Shown one piece after another: positions 45,012 through 57,196 of a stretch of 64,000 bases of DNA (the stretch's first letter is position 1; each line of letters starts with the position of its first letter). The translations under genes were made by a program, and so were the position numbers. Under the pieces are notes generated by a model that had not been told where the DNA came from, made no database searches, and saw only the letters and a list, made by a program, of their open reading frames with translations. This stretch comes from Cytidiella melzeri (taxonomy: Eukaryota; Basidiomycota; Agaricomycetes; Polyporales; Irpicaceae). The stretch spans positions 186,001-250,000 of the forward strand of contig JABYQR010000005.1 in assembly GCA_022592445.1 (NCBI GenBank). The letters run 5' to 3'.

Positions 45012-45692
45012 ATGGATAGAATTAAGGAGGTAAGCTTGATGTGCTCTTCACGGGCAGCACTGCATAGATGAAACTGAAACACGCCATCGCGCACGTAGCG
45101 TCTTGCTGCCCTTCGCAAGGAGGCCGACGATGCGATAGCCCGCGCAGAAGAGGCCGAGACGAAGAACAAGAAGCTTGAGCAGCAAATGCTCGCGCACGAG
45201 CAGGAGATTCAGTCTCTTCAGCACCGACTCTCCGTACAGGAGGCTGAGCTCGACAAGCTTGAGGGCAAGGTGCAGGAGTCAAAAGCTCTGACGCAGGACG
45301 CGGAGAGCAACAAAACCACCGTTGACTCTCTGCAGAGGAAAGTGGCGCTGCTTGAGGAGGAGCTTGATGCGGCTGAGAAGCATTCGAAGGAGGTCACTGA
45401 GAAGTAAGTGTGGTTGTGTTGTTGATGCGTCGCGCGATAGCTGATCGTTCGACTACTTTGCTGTTTAGACTGAGACAGGTTGATGTCAAGGCCGAACATT
45501 TTGAGAGGCACTCGCAGAGGCTTGAGCAGGAGCGCGATGAGTGGGAGAAGAAGTACGAGGTGCGCATTGGACGTGTCAGTTCTGGCTATCTCTACATGCT
45601 TAACAAACATATTTTTACAGGAAGCAGAGGGCAAGTTCCGCCAATCCAAAGCCGAGCTCGACGAGCTCGTCGCGAACATGGAAGGCCTCTGA
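45012..45692 (+). CDS. tropomyosin
   Basis: Four exons, 45012-45029, 45099-45403, 45469-45559 and 45621-45692, encode exactly 161 residues, the length of S. pombe Cdc8 and S. cerevisiae Tpm2. The sequence is a continuous coiled coil with heptads throughout: MDRIKERLAALRKEADDAIA, EAETKNKKLEQQML, EIQSLQHRLSVQEAELDKLE and ERHSQRLEQERDEWEKKYEE, ending ELDELVANMEGL. The first exon encodes just six residues. Tropomyosin dimers polymerise along formin-made actin cables and the cytokinetic ring and protect them from cofilin. A proline-free sequence with alanine-rich core positions is as expected. Confidence 0.95.
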
Positions 45693-46216
45693 TCTTCCCT
45701 GCCATCGTCATCGTTTAATGTCCATCACGTCCGTGAAGCTCTGTCTCCTACCCTACGATCCCGCAGTCTTCCTATCTTTTTTTACTTTGGTCCTGATTTT
45801 GGAGATGAAGTCGCTCCTACATATTGTACCGTTTATAGCTTTCGAGATCCAACTTAACTGCAACAATATCGAGCTCTATCGGCGGCAACACTCCGTGGGC
45901 TGTGTCAGCGCAGTGATCAAAGTTGAGTCGCGTTTCACGCACACCCACGATGTACGGGCCCCGACTGGCATGTTCGAACGGCTAAGATAAACCTGCCTCG
46001 ACGACCTGTACAAGCCAGGCACATGGGAAACATGCAACCTACATCCCAAACCTAGTCAAAGACAGATGATGTTTATGTTTTCTTCAGCCTAAATTCAACT
46101 GGGCAATAAACCTACAACGTGAGAGCGTTGCATTACTCGTATTTCGTGGCGTACAGTGATACACGTTTATGGACATAAACATCCATGGCTTTCAGTCTCG
46201 TGGCGTGAGGAATATC
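45693..46216. other. intergenic region, converging 3' ends
   Basis: 524 bp between tropomyosin (+) and MsrB (-), probably both 3' UTRs. No conserved frame or RNA gene was recognised. Confidence 0.5.
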
Positions 46217-46904
46217 CTACTTTGCTTCCTCTGCGAAAGACAGCGAGACCGAGTTGACGCAATGACGTTCGTCAGCTGAAGTAGACATGCGTTCGTTAGC
46301 ATTGCTCGGTGGCAGACCACACAGTCATAGGTACGTACTTGGGGTACCGAAACCTTCGCCCTTGAAGACGTGTCCCAGATGACCTCCGCAGGCTGTGCAG
46401 GTGATCTCTGTACGAGACATGCCCCACGAGCTATCGGTGTGACGGGAGACGGCTCCGGGAATAGCTAAAGACAGGTTGTATGCGCCTTGAGCACTGAGAT
46501 GTGAAAGATCGCGAGTAGACTATGCAAATACCGTCAAAGAACGCAGGCCATCCACAGCCGCTGTTGAACTTGGTTGTACTCTTGTAAAGCGGTGTGCCAC
46601 AGCCGGCACAGCTATAGACCCCGTCCTTGGCAAACTTGTCATATTTGCCGGAGCCTGCGGGTTCTGTGCCTTTCTCACGGAGGATGCGGAACTGGTGTTC
46701 AATACTGAGGTTAGACATGGGATCTATGGGTATAGGTAGAGGGCTGCTTACCTGCTCCTTGTTCAGAACGGCTCTCCACTCGCTTTCGGACCTGGTCTTG
46801 GAGGAATCGCTCATGTTCCTTGTTTTGTGAAGTCGGCTGGGTGTTAGTCTTGTTCCTGCGAGTGTTATGCGTTTTATAGACCTGGCGGAAGCTGTGAGAA
46901 ACAT
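46217..46904 (-). CDS. peptide methionine-(R)-S-oxide reductase MsrB
   Basis: Four exons. From the ATG at 46904 the leader [20 protein letters not shown] looks mitochondrial; an in-frame ATG at 46814 ([11 protein letters not shown]) would give a cytosolic form. The SelR domain is complete: [63 protein letters not shown] and [10 protein letters not shown]. The two CxxC pairs bind zinc and the cysteine in RHCVNS is the nucleophile. The enzyme reduces the R-epimer of methionine sulfoxide in proteins after oxidative damage. The protein ends FAEEAK and TAG at 46219-46217. Confidence 0.92.
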
Positions 46905-47122
46905 ATGTCAATGCTGTTACACAGGTCCCTCAGGTAATCAAGGCGCTGCGTCTTACGCTATCTCGGCGCTAGCTTGCCCAGATCTACTCAATCGTGCACG
47001 TGTTATGAATATCTCGGCCTCTGCCGTTGCGATTCTCTCCGCACCGGCCCGCTCCCATATTATTATCTGTTCCGTTGGCCGTCTGCAAGCTCAGGTTTTT
47101 CTCTCTCCCTCCTCCCTCTCGC
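46905..47122. promoter_or_regulatory. bidirectional promoter of MsrB and heme lyase
   Basis: 218 bp lie between the divergent start codons of MsrB and cytochrome c heme lyase. A pyrimidine-rich tract (ctctctccctcctccctctc) precedes the heme-lyase ATG. Confidence 0.5.
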
Positions 47123-48105
47123 ATGATGGGTCAAGTTGCATCTACACAAGCGCAAGCACCCGCTGAGTGTCACGTTAAGCACGACGCAGCACCAGCTCAA
47201 TGTCCCATACCGCATTCCAGTGCATCTACCACTTCCGCATCCTCATCACCAGCCAAGTGTCCTATCGACCACACTGCTCAAGCCACGCCCGCCTCCTCTG
47301 TCGTAGAAACCCCAGCACAATGTCCTATCGATCACAGCGGCTTGGGACTTGACAAACGAAACCAGATGCCCACGCTCTCCCAAGCACCCGCCACGAATCA
47401 GTCTTTAGCGCTCCCAACCGCACGTGAAGAGTCTACAATACCCCGCGACGAGGCGAGCCGATGGGAATACCCGTCGCCTCAGCAGTTTTACAACGCTTTA
47501 GTTCGGAAGGGATGGGAGACTCCCGAGGAACATGTCGAGACCATGGTTCACATACATAACTTTTTGAACGAGGAGGCGTGGCAGGAGATTGTGAAGTGGG
47601 AAAAGAAGGAGAACCCGTACGTGTCGATTCATAGTCTTATCGTGCTTTCCTTTCATATATACTGAGTTTCGTTAAGTAGACAAGAAGATTTGCAGTTAAC
47701 GCGCTTTAAAGGCAGACCGGGTGAGCTGTCGCCAAAGGCTCGTTTCTGGCTCTTTGCAGGCTGGCTCCTCCCTTCACGGTTCAAGTGAGTCTTTCCGTTC
47801 GTTCGCATACATCCCTCTCTGATGTCTTATGGTTAAACGAAACTAACAGCGCCGAACCGCCGTTTGATCGTCACGACTGGATCGTCAAACGCAAGTCCTC
47901 CGGTGAAGAAGTGCGCTACGTAATCGATTACTACTCTGCCCCACCAGAGCCGGACGGTTCCCCGGTCTTTTCTCTCGATGTCCGACCTGCCTTGGATAGT
48001 TTCGGGTCTGTGAAGCAGCGAATTGCTGCAGCTACGGAAGAAGCATGGGCCTCGCTACGCACTGAGTCTCCTTCTAGTACTAGGGCAAGCACTGGGAAAG
48101 CGTAG
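47123..48105 (+). CDS. CYC3: cytochrome c heme lyase (holocytochrome c synthase)
   Basis: Start at the ATG pair 47123/47126 (MMGQVAST). The N-terminal third is low-complexity and carries repeated Cys-Pro heme-regulatory-type motifs (CPIPH, CPIDH, CPIDH) plus CHVKH. The catalytic part is canonical: [40 protein letters not shown], then [43 protein letters not shown] and [11 protein letters not shown]. The histidine in VHIHNFLNE is the axial heme ligand region. The enzyme attaches heme covalently to apocytochrome c in the intermembrane space. Two short introns are placed by conservation. Confidence 0.93.
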
Positions 48106-48501
48106 GCAACCCGATTTAGATGCTCATTGCTCACACTCGTGTTCTAAATGCCACCTATTTTTATGTTCACGATGCAGACATGTCCCACCGCTGTCATGAT
48201 TACCTCTGCCTAAGACCCACGACCCATTCTCCTGATAACTCACTTTCGTAAAAGTAACACGTCGCGTAAACGGCTGTGCGCTATTTTCTACTGTATTACA
48301 GCTACTAGCCAAGATAATATTGTACTTGTTTGAATATAGTTTATATAGCGGAGTGGTGATGATGATTCATAACGATAGCGAATGCATCCTATAGCAAGGG
48401 AAAGCGACAGCTGTGAGATCCGAGTGGATTACTGTATGCTTTGGTAAGAGTATGCGTAAGTGGGTGGTGGGTGAGCACAAGGATTCGTTTCAGCGATTTG
48501 T
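48106..48501. other. intergenic region, converging 3' ends
   Basis: 396 bp between the heme lyase stop (+) and the TIM44 stop (-). Nothing beyond probable 3' UTRs is visible. Confidence 0.5.
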
Positions 48502-50232
48502 CTACAAGTACGCGCGAGCAGAGCGTCGGGCCATCTGAAGGCAAGGTTTGAGTGCTTTGAACTGGAGCAACCGCAAGGAAAAGAGTACGAACCTCGACGA
48601 CCTTCCAACCACCTGTCAGCTCGTTATCGAGCTCTTCCTCCACTCGCGTGATAACAGCAGCGTAGTGACATTGGTCCACCTTATTCTCAGCGCCGACCAC
48701 GATTTCGCGTGTTTTCGCATTGCGGAAGATGAGCATCTCTTGCGTGGTGAAGGTTATGACAAAGACAGGGATGTCGTCTTCGAGTATTTTGCCTTGTGAG
48801 ACCTATACAAATGAGAGACAGTGAACACATGTATCAAGTCTGAGAGAAAAACCGCGCACTTCGACTTGCCGGATGTCAAGCACTTTGCTGTCGCTGATGA
48901 GCCCTTGTTTGAGGTATACCTCCATAGTAGCCCATAGCACATTGTAGGTCTGCGAACATCGGTAAGTCCGCGAAAATATCGCGTCCTAGTGCGAAATACA
49001 CTTACGGCCTCCCCACACCATGCATTGAGAGCTTCCTGGTCTGCGGACAAGTACGCGTCCACAACTTCCGGCACGATGTATTCCCTCAGCTCTCTTTCAA
49101 ATGACTCAATGCTGAACGTTGGGTCCATATATTTCATCAACCTCTGCACCTGCGCGTTCTCGTTCTCGTCAAACCACGACCCAATCGTCGACGTCACCGA
49201 CCGGATTCCCGACACCACCGGATTTTCCGACTCGTCATACTGCTGCCTCAACTCTGACAACTTCTTCAACACCGGGTTCGTCTCCTTCATCCGGTTCCAC
49301 TTCTCCTGCCGTGGCGAATCTTTGTGCAGCACGAGAGCCTGGCCCGCCTCAGGGTTGGACTTTATGGGTTGAGTGCCGCGACCCATGGTGTCTTTACCAG
49401 CCTTGGCGAGGCGCAGCTGACGCCGTTTCCGACGCGCCTCTTTTTCTTCGAACCCGGCGTGCTTCGCGCTCCCGCTGTCGTCGAGAGCATCGACAAGTGT
49501 GTCGGCAAACGTCTTGTATGCCTCCGTGTTGCGGATCGGTTCTGTGGCTTTTCCGACTGTGGAGGATACTGCGGCAGAAGCCCGTGAGATCTGGTTGAGA
49601 CAGAATACCAGTAGAGTTATTGTAGGATGTCACGAAGGAGTGTGAAGAGGGTATGTACCGCACGCATTAGCTCGCTCTCTTCCATACTTTTGAGGGCTTC
49701 AGCGACAGCGTCGCCAACTTTCACACCCGCTTTACCGAGTTCCTCAGCAGCAGCACGTAGTTTCGGGTTCTCTTTGATACTTGACGTGAGCTATAACACA
49801 ACAATAAAGTCAACTCAAACATAATCCCAATGATATTCTATGGATTGAGAAGTTCACCCTAGCACGTTCGTACGCTGCCCTCGCCCGCTTCATAGCCTCC
49901 GAGTCCTGGAGCTTGTCCACATCACCCTGTAATTGCTTGACATTGTCCTGCAACTCTCTATTCTTCCTCAGCTCCTCTCGTAACACGTCGACAAACGTCT
50001 GAAACGGCGATTTTGGCCCGTCGTTCTGTCGTCGCGCAGATGAGTGAAAGGATGAGGACTGGCTGAGGAGGTATTGCTGTCGCTGGCGTAGGAGTAGTGA
50101 CGACAGCGAGGAGGTGCGTGCGTTGGCTAGTGCTGCCCGTATGCGTGGAGGTGTCGAGGACGACAAGACGAGGCGGCGGACATGACGAGGTAGCATAGCG
50201 AAATGGTGACGGGCAGAGGAAGAGATGCTCAT
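48502..50232 (-). CDS. TIM44: TIM44, mitochondrial import motor subunit
   Basis: Starts at the ATG at 50232 with an Arg/Ser-rich presequence and a cleavage-like region (SSSFHSSARRQND). It continues SPFQTFVDVLREELRKNREL and the membrane-associated helical region. The C-terminal Tim44 domain follows: SPRQEKWNRMKETNPVLKKL, LRQQYDESENPVVSGIRSV, FSIESFERELREYIVPEVVD, AYLSADQEALNAWCGEA, QMLIFRNAKTREIVVGAENK and VDQCHYAAVITRVEEELDN. The last exon, reading ARRSARAYL and TAG at 48504-48502, is joined through an intron with a GTTCGT donor. Tim44 tethers mtHsp70 to the TIM23 channel on the matrix side of the inner membrane. Confidence 0.92.
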
Positions 50233-50440
50233 ACATACATTAGTACGTCTGTAATAAATGTCAATAAACTGTTGTTGACGCGCTTGGTCGAGGACCGGAG
50301 GTGTCCGGGGCTCGTCATTATAAAATACAACTGGTCACCGCGGCAGAACGCCATGATATACTAACTCAACATGTACTACTTGGGTGACTGCTCGAAGCCT
50401 ACGGACGCAGAACAACAGGGCAATTGTCCTCGTACAAGAT

Positions 50441-53355
50441 TCAAGTTTGACCCTTCATTTGTGGCATCTGTGCTGCAATTCTCTCCCTCTTCTTCATCTT
50501 CCTCTCAACAATCTCGACGTACTGCTCCATCCCGCGTTCGAGCAGTTTTACTTTGCCGTTCCCGACATAAAACGTTTGTCCAGGTTTCTTGTTGTCGAGT
50601 TTGTCGTCATCCGAGCTGGAGGAAGTTTCATCTGAAGGATCATCTCCGCTCTCGCCAAACGCACCTGCGGACGAAAGGGAGAAGCCCTCGCAAACAACGC
50701 GGCTAAACCAGCTGTAAAATGGCGTCAAGAATCATGATCTAACGTGCAGATAATCTGTGGAGAGTAACTTACCGGTCGTGAGTCACAAGGATTATCCCAC
50801 CCGTAAATGTGCGAAGCGCTACAGCAATGGCTTGAATCGTTGGTGCGTCGACATGAGTTGTCACTTCATCCAGCAACCTGTCCATCTCGCCTTGTCAGCC
50901 TCGTCTCCTGGGTTTTGCATCACGCAGTACGTACAGCAGCGACGGAGGGTTGTGTATGATCAAGGCAAATGCGAGTCGGACCTAAAAGTACGTTCTCAGT
51001 AGTACCGAGCGCCATGTAGCTTTGTAAGCATGCGTATGTACCTTTTGCCCTCCAGAAAGGGCTGAGATTGGAGTGTCACTGACAGTGTGTCCGGTCAAAC
51101 CAAGGCTAGCCAAAGTGCGTCTGGCTTCTCCCTCGGTTGTTTTTCGTCCTTGTCCCTCACGCTGCTGAATGAAATATGAAAGCACCGTTTGTTTGATCTC
51201 CCTGGAAAGCTCTTCGACCGAATGTTGCGAGAAGTAACCTATCTCCATCGTCGGGTGGCGCAGGACCGTGCCTTTGCTCGGCTTGAGCTCCCCCAGGATG
51301 AGCTTCACTACCGTCGATTTACCGTGTCCGTTCTTTGTGAGGAAGGTTATTATCAGGCTCAATGAGCTAACAACATGAAACTCGCGTTTTACTCACAGCA
51401 CCGACGAACGCGCATCGGCCTCCTTGTTCTACCGTCAGTGTTACGCCCTCAAAAATAGGTTGAGTCGCTCCAGGGTACAGAAACGAGACGTTGTCGAGGT
51501 GGACAAGGTTTCCCGCCGTGCGCAAATTCTCTGGGTTATCAATTGTCACCTTCACAGGAGCTTCGCCTTCGTCGATAAGAAGAACAGCACGGTTTGTGAG
51601 GAAGTACCCGTTCATATCCCTATTAAGCTTAAACCGAGTTCCCTTTGCGCTTGTTTCTGCACCCCAACGTTCGTCGAGTCTGGTGAATTGTTGGTGTGAA
51701 CGGGTTTTACTCAAATACAGCGAAGATCTTGTCCTTACTTCTTTTGCCTTGTTTTAGCCATGCGAAGTCTAACAGTCGCACAGGAGGTGAGGTTTTTTGT
51801 GGTCAGCTTGACGACGCGACATACCGGTTGTCATCGCCTGTTTGCCTTGCTGATGATTTGGCCTTCTGGATGGTGCTCTCGATCTAATGTGATAGCTTAC
51901 TTCAGCGGAGGTGCTTAGAGCAAGCATGGGTTTTTGCTCACATGTTCCTTCTTCTTGTCTAGGGCTTCTTGTGCTTTCGTTGCAGCCTTGCGTCTCTTCC
52001 GTTCGTCGAGTTCGAAAGCACGTGGTGTACCTTCAAAGTACTTGAGCTTCTTGTCCCTGAGAGTGATCGTTTCTTGGACGCAGTTGTTCAAGAAAACTTG
52101 GTCGTGAGACGTCAGTACAAGGGTCCGGTATTGATTATTGAGGTATCGCTCAAGCCAGAGCGTTGCGTCCAGGTCCTGAGCATAAGATAAGTCACAGTCA
52201 ATATTGATAGACTTTCTGGTGCGCTTACAAGGAAATTAGACGGCTCGTCAAGCATTAGTATATCTGATTGAACAAGGAGGGAAGTGGCTAGAGCACAACG
52301 TGATCGCCAGCCTCCTGATAGAGACAGGAAGGGACTATCAATCATGGCCTGTGTGAAGCCCAGGCCGGTTAGGATGGTCGCCGCGCGGGGTTCTGTGGTC
52401 GAGGCATCCATCTGTCGCATTCACATTCAGCCAAGCTCAATTACTGCAACAATCAAGATGTACCAATTCTAGCGTGGTCGAGACGTCAGTCAACATTTCT
52501 GCAGCTACGCCGCCTACGTCGAGATCGACAACGCCTTGTGCTAGACTGAAGCACTGTGAAACAACCTCTTTTCAAGTAAGAAAGAGACCCACGCTTCTTC
52601 AGCTTCTTTGACCCGAGCCTCCGCTTTGATCTCCTCCTCACGAGCTCTCTTTCCTCTAGCTCCCGAGGTTCTGGTGGCAGTTTTTCGAGCTTCGGTGAGC
52701 TCCTTGATCAACCTTTCCAATCGTACTTCGGAGACAATACGTTGTGTTTCGTTGATGGAAAGAGACTCTACAGCATGTGTAAGTGCTGCAACATCACGTA
52801 AGAGCCTGTGTGCCTGATAATCGGTGAGGAGCAAAATCACCATCAAACTCCTTCATGGCATCAGTGCGCTGCCTGTCTCCGTGAACAACATGTTGTAAGA
52901 CAGTGGCATCTTTATCCTCGTCCAGAAGGGCATAGCTGGTATCCTCGACCTGGGAAACAAGCAGTATCCGAATGGAGGCACCGATACCTGGGATGAGCTT
53001 GTCTGAGATGGCTTTGAGGAGAGCTGCCGGCGAAGTGGCCCTGATAAGGCAAATGGTATGGGCTGCTCACTACTAGCCCGGACTCACTTGACTTCCCGGT
53101 ACCATTTCTGCAGACTTAATTAGATGAATCCCTGCTAACTCCAATAAATGCTGACCTCCCGATGAGAGCGTAGCGGATGCCTTCCTTAAGTTTGAGTCGA
53201 GTGTCCGCTACCAGCTCGCGCTGACCAATGCTAATGGTGACGCCTTTGAGATCAATTTCCGCCACCGCTGTGTCGAGAGTCTCTGTATGGAAGCGGGACT
53301 GCTGCGAGATTGCTTCTATCGGCGGGTTGGTGGTGGGCTTCGACTCGGAGGTCAT
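50441..53355 (-). CDS. ABC-F family ATPase (non-transporter, translation-associated type)
   Basis: Start ATG at 53355 (MTSESKPTTN). The protein has two nucleotide-binding domains and no membrane segments. The first Walker A (GRNGTGKS) is carried on a 20-nt exon, 53088-53107, between two introns. The first signature FLSLSGGWRSRCALA and LMLDEPSNFL are followed by the ABC-F linker (RYLNNQYRTLVLTSHDQVF, KYFEGTPRAFELDERK and a charged coiled coil). The second domain has NGHGKST, ISALSGGQK and a C-terminal lysine/glutamate-rich tail. ABC-F proteins such as Gcn20, Arb1 and New1 act on ribosomes. The short N terminus does not allow a secure choice among them. Confidence 0.85.
53088..53107 (-). other. 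20-nt exon encoding the Walker A motif
   Basis: Flanked by AG and GT on the minus strand; its 20 bases supply the codons N-G-T-G-K-S and complete split codons on both sides. Skipping would remove the first P-loop and shift the frame. Confidence 0.75.
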
Positions 53356-54374
53356 GACGAGGATGCTGCAGTGTGGGTGCGATGCCGTGACGGTATAATT
53401 ATAATATGTCCTGTGAAGACGTTAGTGGGGACACAAGACGAACCTTCATCGAAGCTCCATCCTTCAAGCGTCAACAAGTTTATGTGGCCAACTATTCCAT
53501 TAATTTGAGTCAACAAGTATCATCGCCCACCGGCTCCGCAGGAGAACTTGAGGGCTCGCTGGCGTCAAACGTAACCTACCCCCAATACGGACAAAAAGAC
53601 CAGACGTTTTGCTGACGCAAAAAATCACAATCCGCGCCATCTTTTTCTCAATCCAGAACGCGATAACATTTCCTTTTCCGGAAGGAGCCCTGGCGACTGC
53701 GTTCGGGAGCACCGCGACCGTGTCTCTCAAAACGTCTGGGAACGAGACTATTACTTACTTACCTTACATCTACTAGGTAGGAGCCTGACTGACACCTACT
53801 CTATCGCTCTTTCGACTGGTGGAACACGTCTAGTAATGGGTTTCATCACGACCATTACACAGAACATAACGTCACCTTTGCTGCTGTGATGTTAGTTTGA
53901 AACTGGTGCATACGTGGGTGAGTCATTTCTTGCAGCTGATGATTAACATCGTAGCAATTGTACGCCACCTACGCGACTATTCCTACCACTTTGGTGACGA
54001 TTGACTCGACGAGGGCATCCGGCACTCGGCGCACGAAAGTTGCATCAGGAATCTGCCATGCACCACCAAGAATCCTCCCGTCGATAGTGTCTTCTCTGCG
54101 ACAGCATGATGTTTCAGGTATGAGTGACTCACCGTAATGCTTAACGTGCGCTATGTTGTTAAACGGACTTCTTTGCATAGGATGATACCCTTGTTCGACA
54201 CATTCAGTAGGGCCTGCTAGACTGATGTTCAAATTAGCTCCTCGTCGACCCTTTCGTGCTATACAGTACGGCGGAGCCGACAAGACTTCGTGAAAACGCT
54301 TTCTTCGGACGCTGGTCGAAATATTTAAGACCTGTGAATTTCGCCTTTTGCTGGTCCAACACCCGTTCAACATC
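53356..54374. other. long divergent intergenic region
   Basis: 1019 bp between the ABC-F start (-) and the carboxylesterase start (+). It holds both promoters. A TATA-like ataattataatatg lies near 53396. A long minus-strand frame (53969-54595) overlaps the esterase start and has no family support. The motif gtcaacaagt occurs at about 53471 and again as agtcaacaagt near 53509. Confidence 0.45.
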
Positions 54375-56861
54375 ATGTTCTCCAAACTCGGAGGTCCCCC
54401 ACTGTTAGCTGCAGTTAACATCATTGTTTTACTGCAAGCTTTGCCGGTCGCGTCGAGCTCTGGCTTAGCACAAGTTGTGCTCGACAACGGCACGTTCGTT
54501 GGACACAGCAACGGCAGTACCAACATATTCCTAGGCATCCCCTTTGCAAAACCACCGTACGCATACTTTCTTCTTCGCTCATTCATACAGCTCACATGAG
54601 TTCTTTTTAGGACGGGTGACCTGCGTTTGCGTCTGCCAGTAGCGAACGAGCCCTATGCCGGAACCTACAACGCCACCACGTTTGGTCTGGCGTGTACTCA
54701 TGAGACGCTACAGTCTGGGATCCCAACCAACAACCTGCCTGAAGCTACACAAACCATTTTGAACGATTTCTTGGATGAACTGTTCAACTTCGACAGTGGA
54801 GAAGATTGTGAGTCCTGCCTGTCTCACTTGTTCCTTATGAACCTGGCTGATTTGTCACTTGTGTATAGGTTTGACTCTCAATGTCTGGCAGCCAGCAGGC
54901 GTGGCAGCAGATCAAAGACTGCCTGTCGTAGTTGTGCGTAGCCTTTATTGCTTGACCGTCGGACTCGTCGTTAACAATCATTTGATTTCCAGTACATTTA
55001 TGGCGGTGAGTGCGAGTTCGTCGTCGCTTTGGTGCAAAACACACATGGTGCTGATATATACACATGTGACAACGATGGTTTCAGGAGGCTGGGTCACAGG
55101 AGGGTCGCAAACGTATGTACTATGCTATGAGTCGCGGGTGTGCGGGCACAGTGAATTAACCATCGTAGATTGGACGGTGGAATAATCGTCGAGAGGTCAT
55201 TAGCGATGGGACAACCTATTGTATACGTCAGCATGAACTATCGGTGAGTCATTATCCATGTGCATGTGGTCAAGTGCAGAAATTGAAGCACAATAGATTA
55301 TCTGGTAAGGCGGTAATCATTTTTACAGCAACACGTAACTTTGTGGTGATGTTGTATCTTGTTGTAGGTCTCGGATTCCTTGGTGGTGAGGAGGTGAAAG
55401 CCGCTGGAGTTGGCAATCTTGGTTTGCAGGATCGTGAGTATCTTTTTTTGCGTCGAATAACAGTTTGTCATTAATGCAATTAATCTGCTAGAGCGTCAGG
55501 CACTCCGTTGGGTACAGAAGTACATTTCTGCGTTCAACGGCGATCCTCGCAGAGTGACAATGTGCGTGCCAGTATGTCCTACAGTAGCATCAGCTGAAGA
55601 TTCACGATTGAGTTCATGATAGCTGGGGCCAATCTGCGGGTTCAGATTCCGTATACTTGCAAATGCTCGCCAACGGAGGAAATACTGAAGGTCTCTTTCA
55701 AGCAGGCTTTATGGAGTCTGGCATACATCCGCCATTCGGGGATATTACAAAGGGCCAACAGGATTACGACAATCTCGTTCGAAGCGTTGGATGCCAAAAC
55801 GCTACTGATTCTTTGCAGTGCTTGCGCGAAGCTCCCATCGAAGCTATCACGAAAGCGCTTGATGCTACGAATTCCATTGTCGGTCCAACGGTAAGCTATG
55901 TAGAGCCTTCAACAAGCCATACTTTTACTTATCCCTCGCGTCACAACTGTAGGCGTTGCATTTGACGTGGATTCCCAGGGCGGATGGTACTTTTCTACGG
56001 GAGCCTTCGGAAGAAGCCATTTTGGTAGGGAAAGTGGCGGACGTTCCTTTCATCACTGGAGTAATAGGTCTCGTCTTGAAACTTGATATGAAGGGAGCTG
56101 ATTGTACCCTCACAGAACTGTGATGATGAAGCCACTATCTTTTCATTGGCACAGACGAATGTCACGTAAGTTCAACGTTATATTTCTTTCGACCTAATAC
56201 TCACATTGGCTGTAGTACAGGTGCGGCGCTGAAAGCATATATCGGATCCAACTATTTCCCTCTTGCTACTTCCGCGGAGTTGGACGGGCTACTCGCAGTG
56301 TATCCTGACAACGTGGCGCTTGGCTCGCCCTTCGACACCGGGACTCAAAACGCGTTCACTCCCGAGTTCAAGCGGCTCGCGGCGATCCAAGCGGATTGGG
56401 AGTTCTTCTCGCCCAGGCGGTTCTTCGTGCAACAACGTGCTGGGAAGCAAAATATTTGGGTCTACTGTGAGCATTCATATTTTTTTATTATACGCATAAC
56501 TACATTAAAGTGGCTACATCAGTGTCTAAGAGGAACAAGGATACTCCAGTTCTGGGCTCCGTGCGTTGTTCCATACGTTCTGTGTGTATTTAGCGTCGCT
56601 GACTAACAGAGATAACAGTACCATGGTCAAGATATTGCCAATTTTTATGGTCCTGGAGACATGACTGATTACCTCGTCAACTTTGTCAATCATCACAACC
56701 CGAACGGCGGGGGTTTATTACAGTGGCCCCAGTACACACGGGCCAGCCCTCAGTTGATGACCTTCATCGATGGACCGACGCCCTTGGAGATTGGGCAGGA
56801 TACATTCAGAGAGGCTGCTATTAGCTACATGGCTATGCTGTCTGCGAAGTATCCCATTTAA
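54375..56861 (+). CDS. secreted type-B carboxylesterase/lipase
   Basis: Start at the ATG 54375 with a signal peptide (MFSKLGGPPLLAAVNIIVLL...). About a dozen exons join into an alpha/beta-hydrolase: GHSNGSTNIFLGIPFAKPP, GDLRLRLPVANEPYAGTYNA, EDCLTLNVWQPAGV and YIYGGGWVTGGSQT (oxyanion-hole region). WGQSAGSDSVYLQ carries the nucleophilic serine, formed across an intron; most relatives have GESAG, so the Glu-to-Gln change before Ser is slightly unusual. The acid residue lies in DDEATIFSL and the histidine in YHGQDIANFYG. Many N-glycosylation sequons agree with secretion. Substrates are probably esters of plant or lipid origin; specificity cannot be read from sequence. Confidence 0.88.
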
Positions 56862-57196
56862 GGTATCGCGACGTAGGGAATCGTTCATCTACAGTGATCT
56901 ATAACTTAGCACCTCTGTGGTTTTATCTAGAGACTTCTGGAACTGGAAATATTACCTCAACTCAATTTGAGATGTTTATTCAGCTTATACATACAGTGTG
57001 TGTCGTCATTGAATGCATCCGTGCCTTGGAGATTGGCGAGCTCAAGGCATAACCAACAGCACATGTTATGACGGTGAGGTGATAGCCTTCAGGCGTTTTG
57101 ACACTGCATGTGATACGAGATATTCCTTCAAGCCGTCGTCCTAGTGGGAGCGTACAACGTACAACGTACGTCGTGATTAAGGGAAGAGATAGAATT
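56862..57196. other. intergenic region, converging 3' ends
   Basis: 335 bp between the esterase (+) and acyl-CoA ligase (-). A small tandem repeat of cgtacaa-type units occurs at 57151-57172 (cgtacaacgtacaacgtacg). No gene was recognised. Confidence 0.5.

Noticed and set aside
53969..54595. Long minus-strand open frame of about 200 codons
   Set aside because: It is antisense to the esterase start and promoter, has no recognised domain and a biased composition; the plus-strand gene explains the region.
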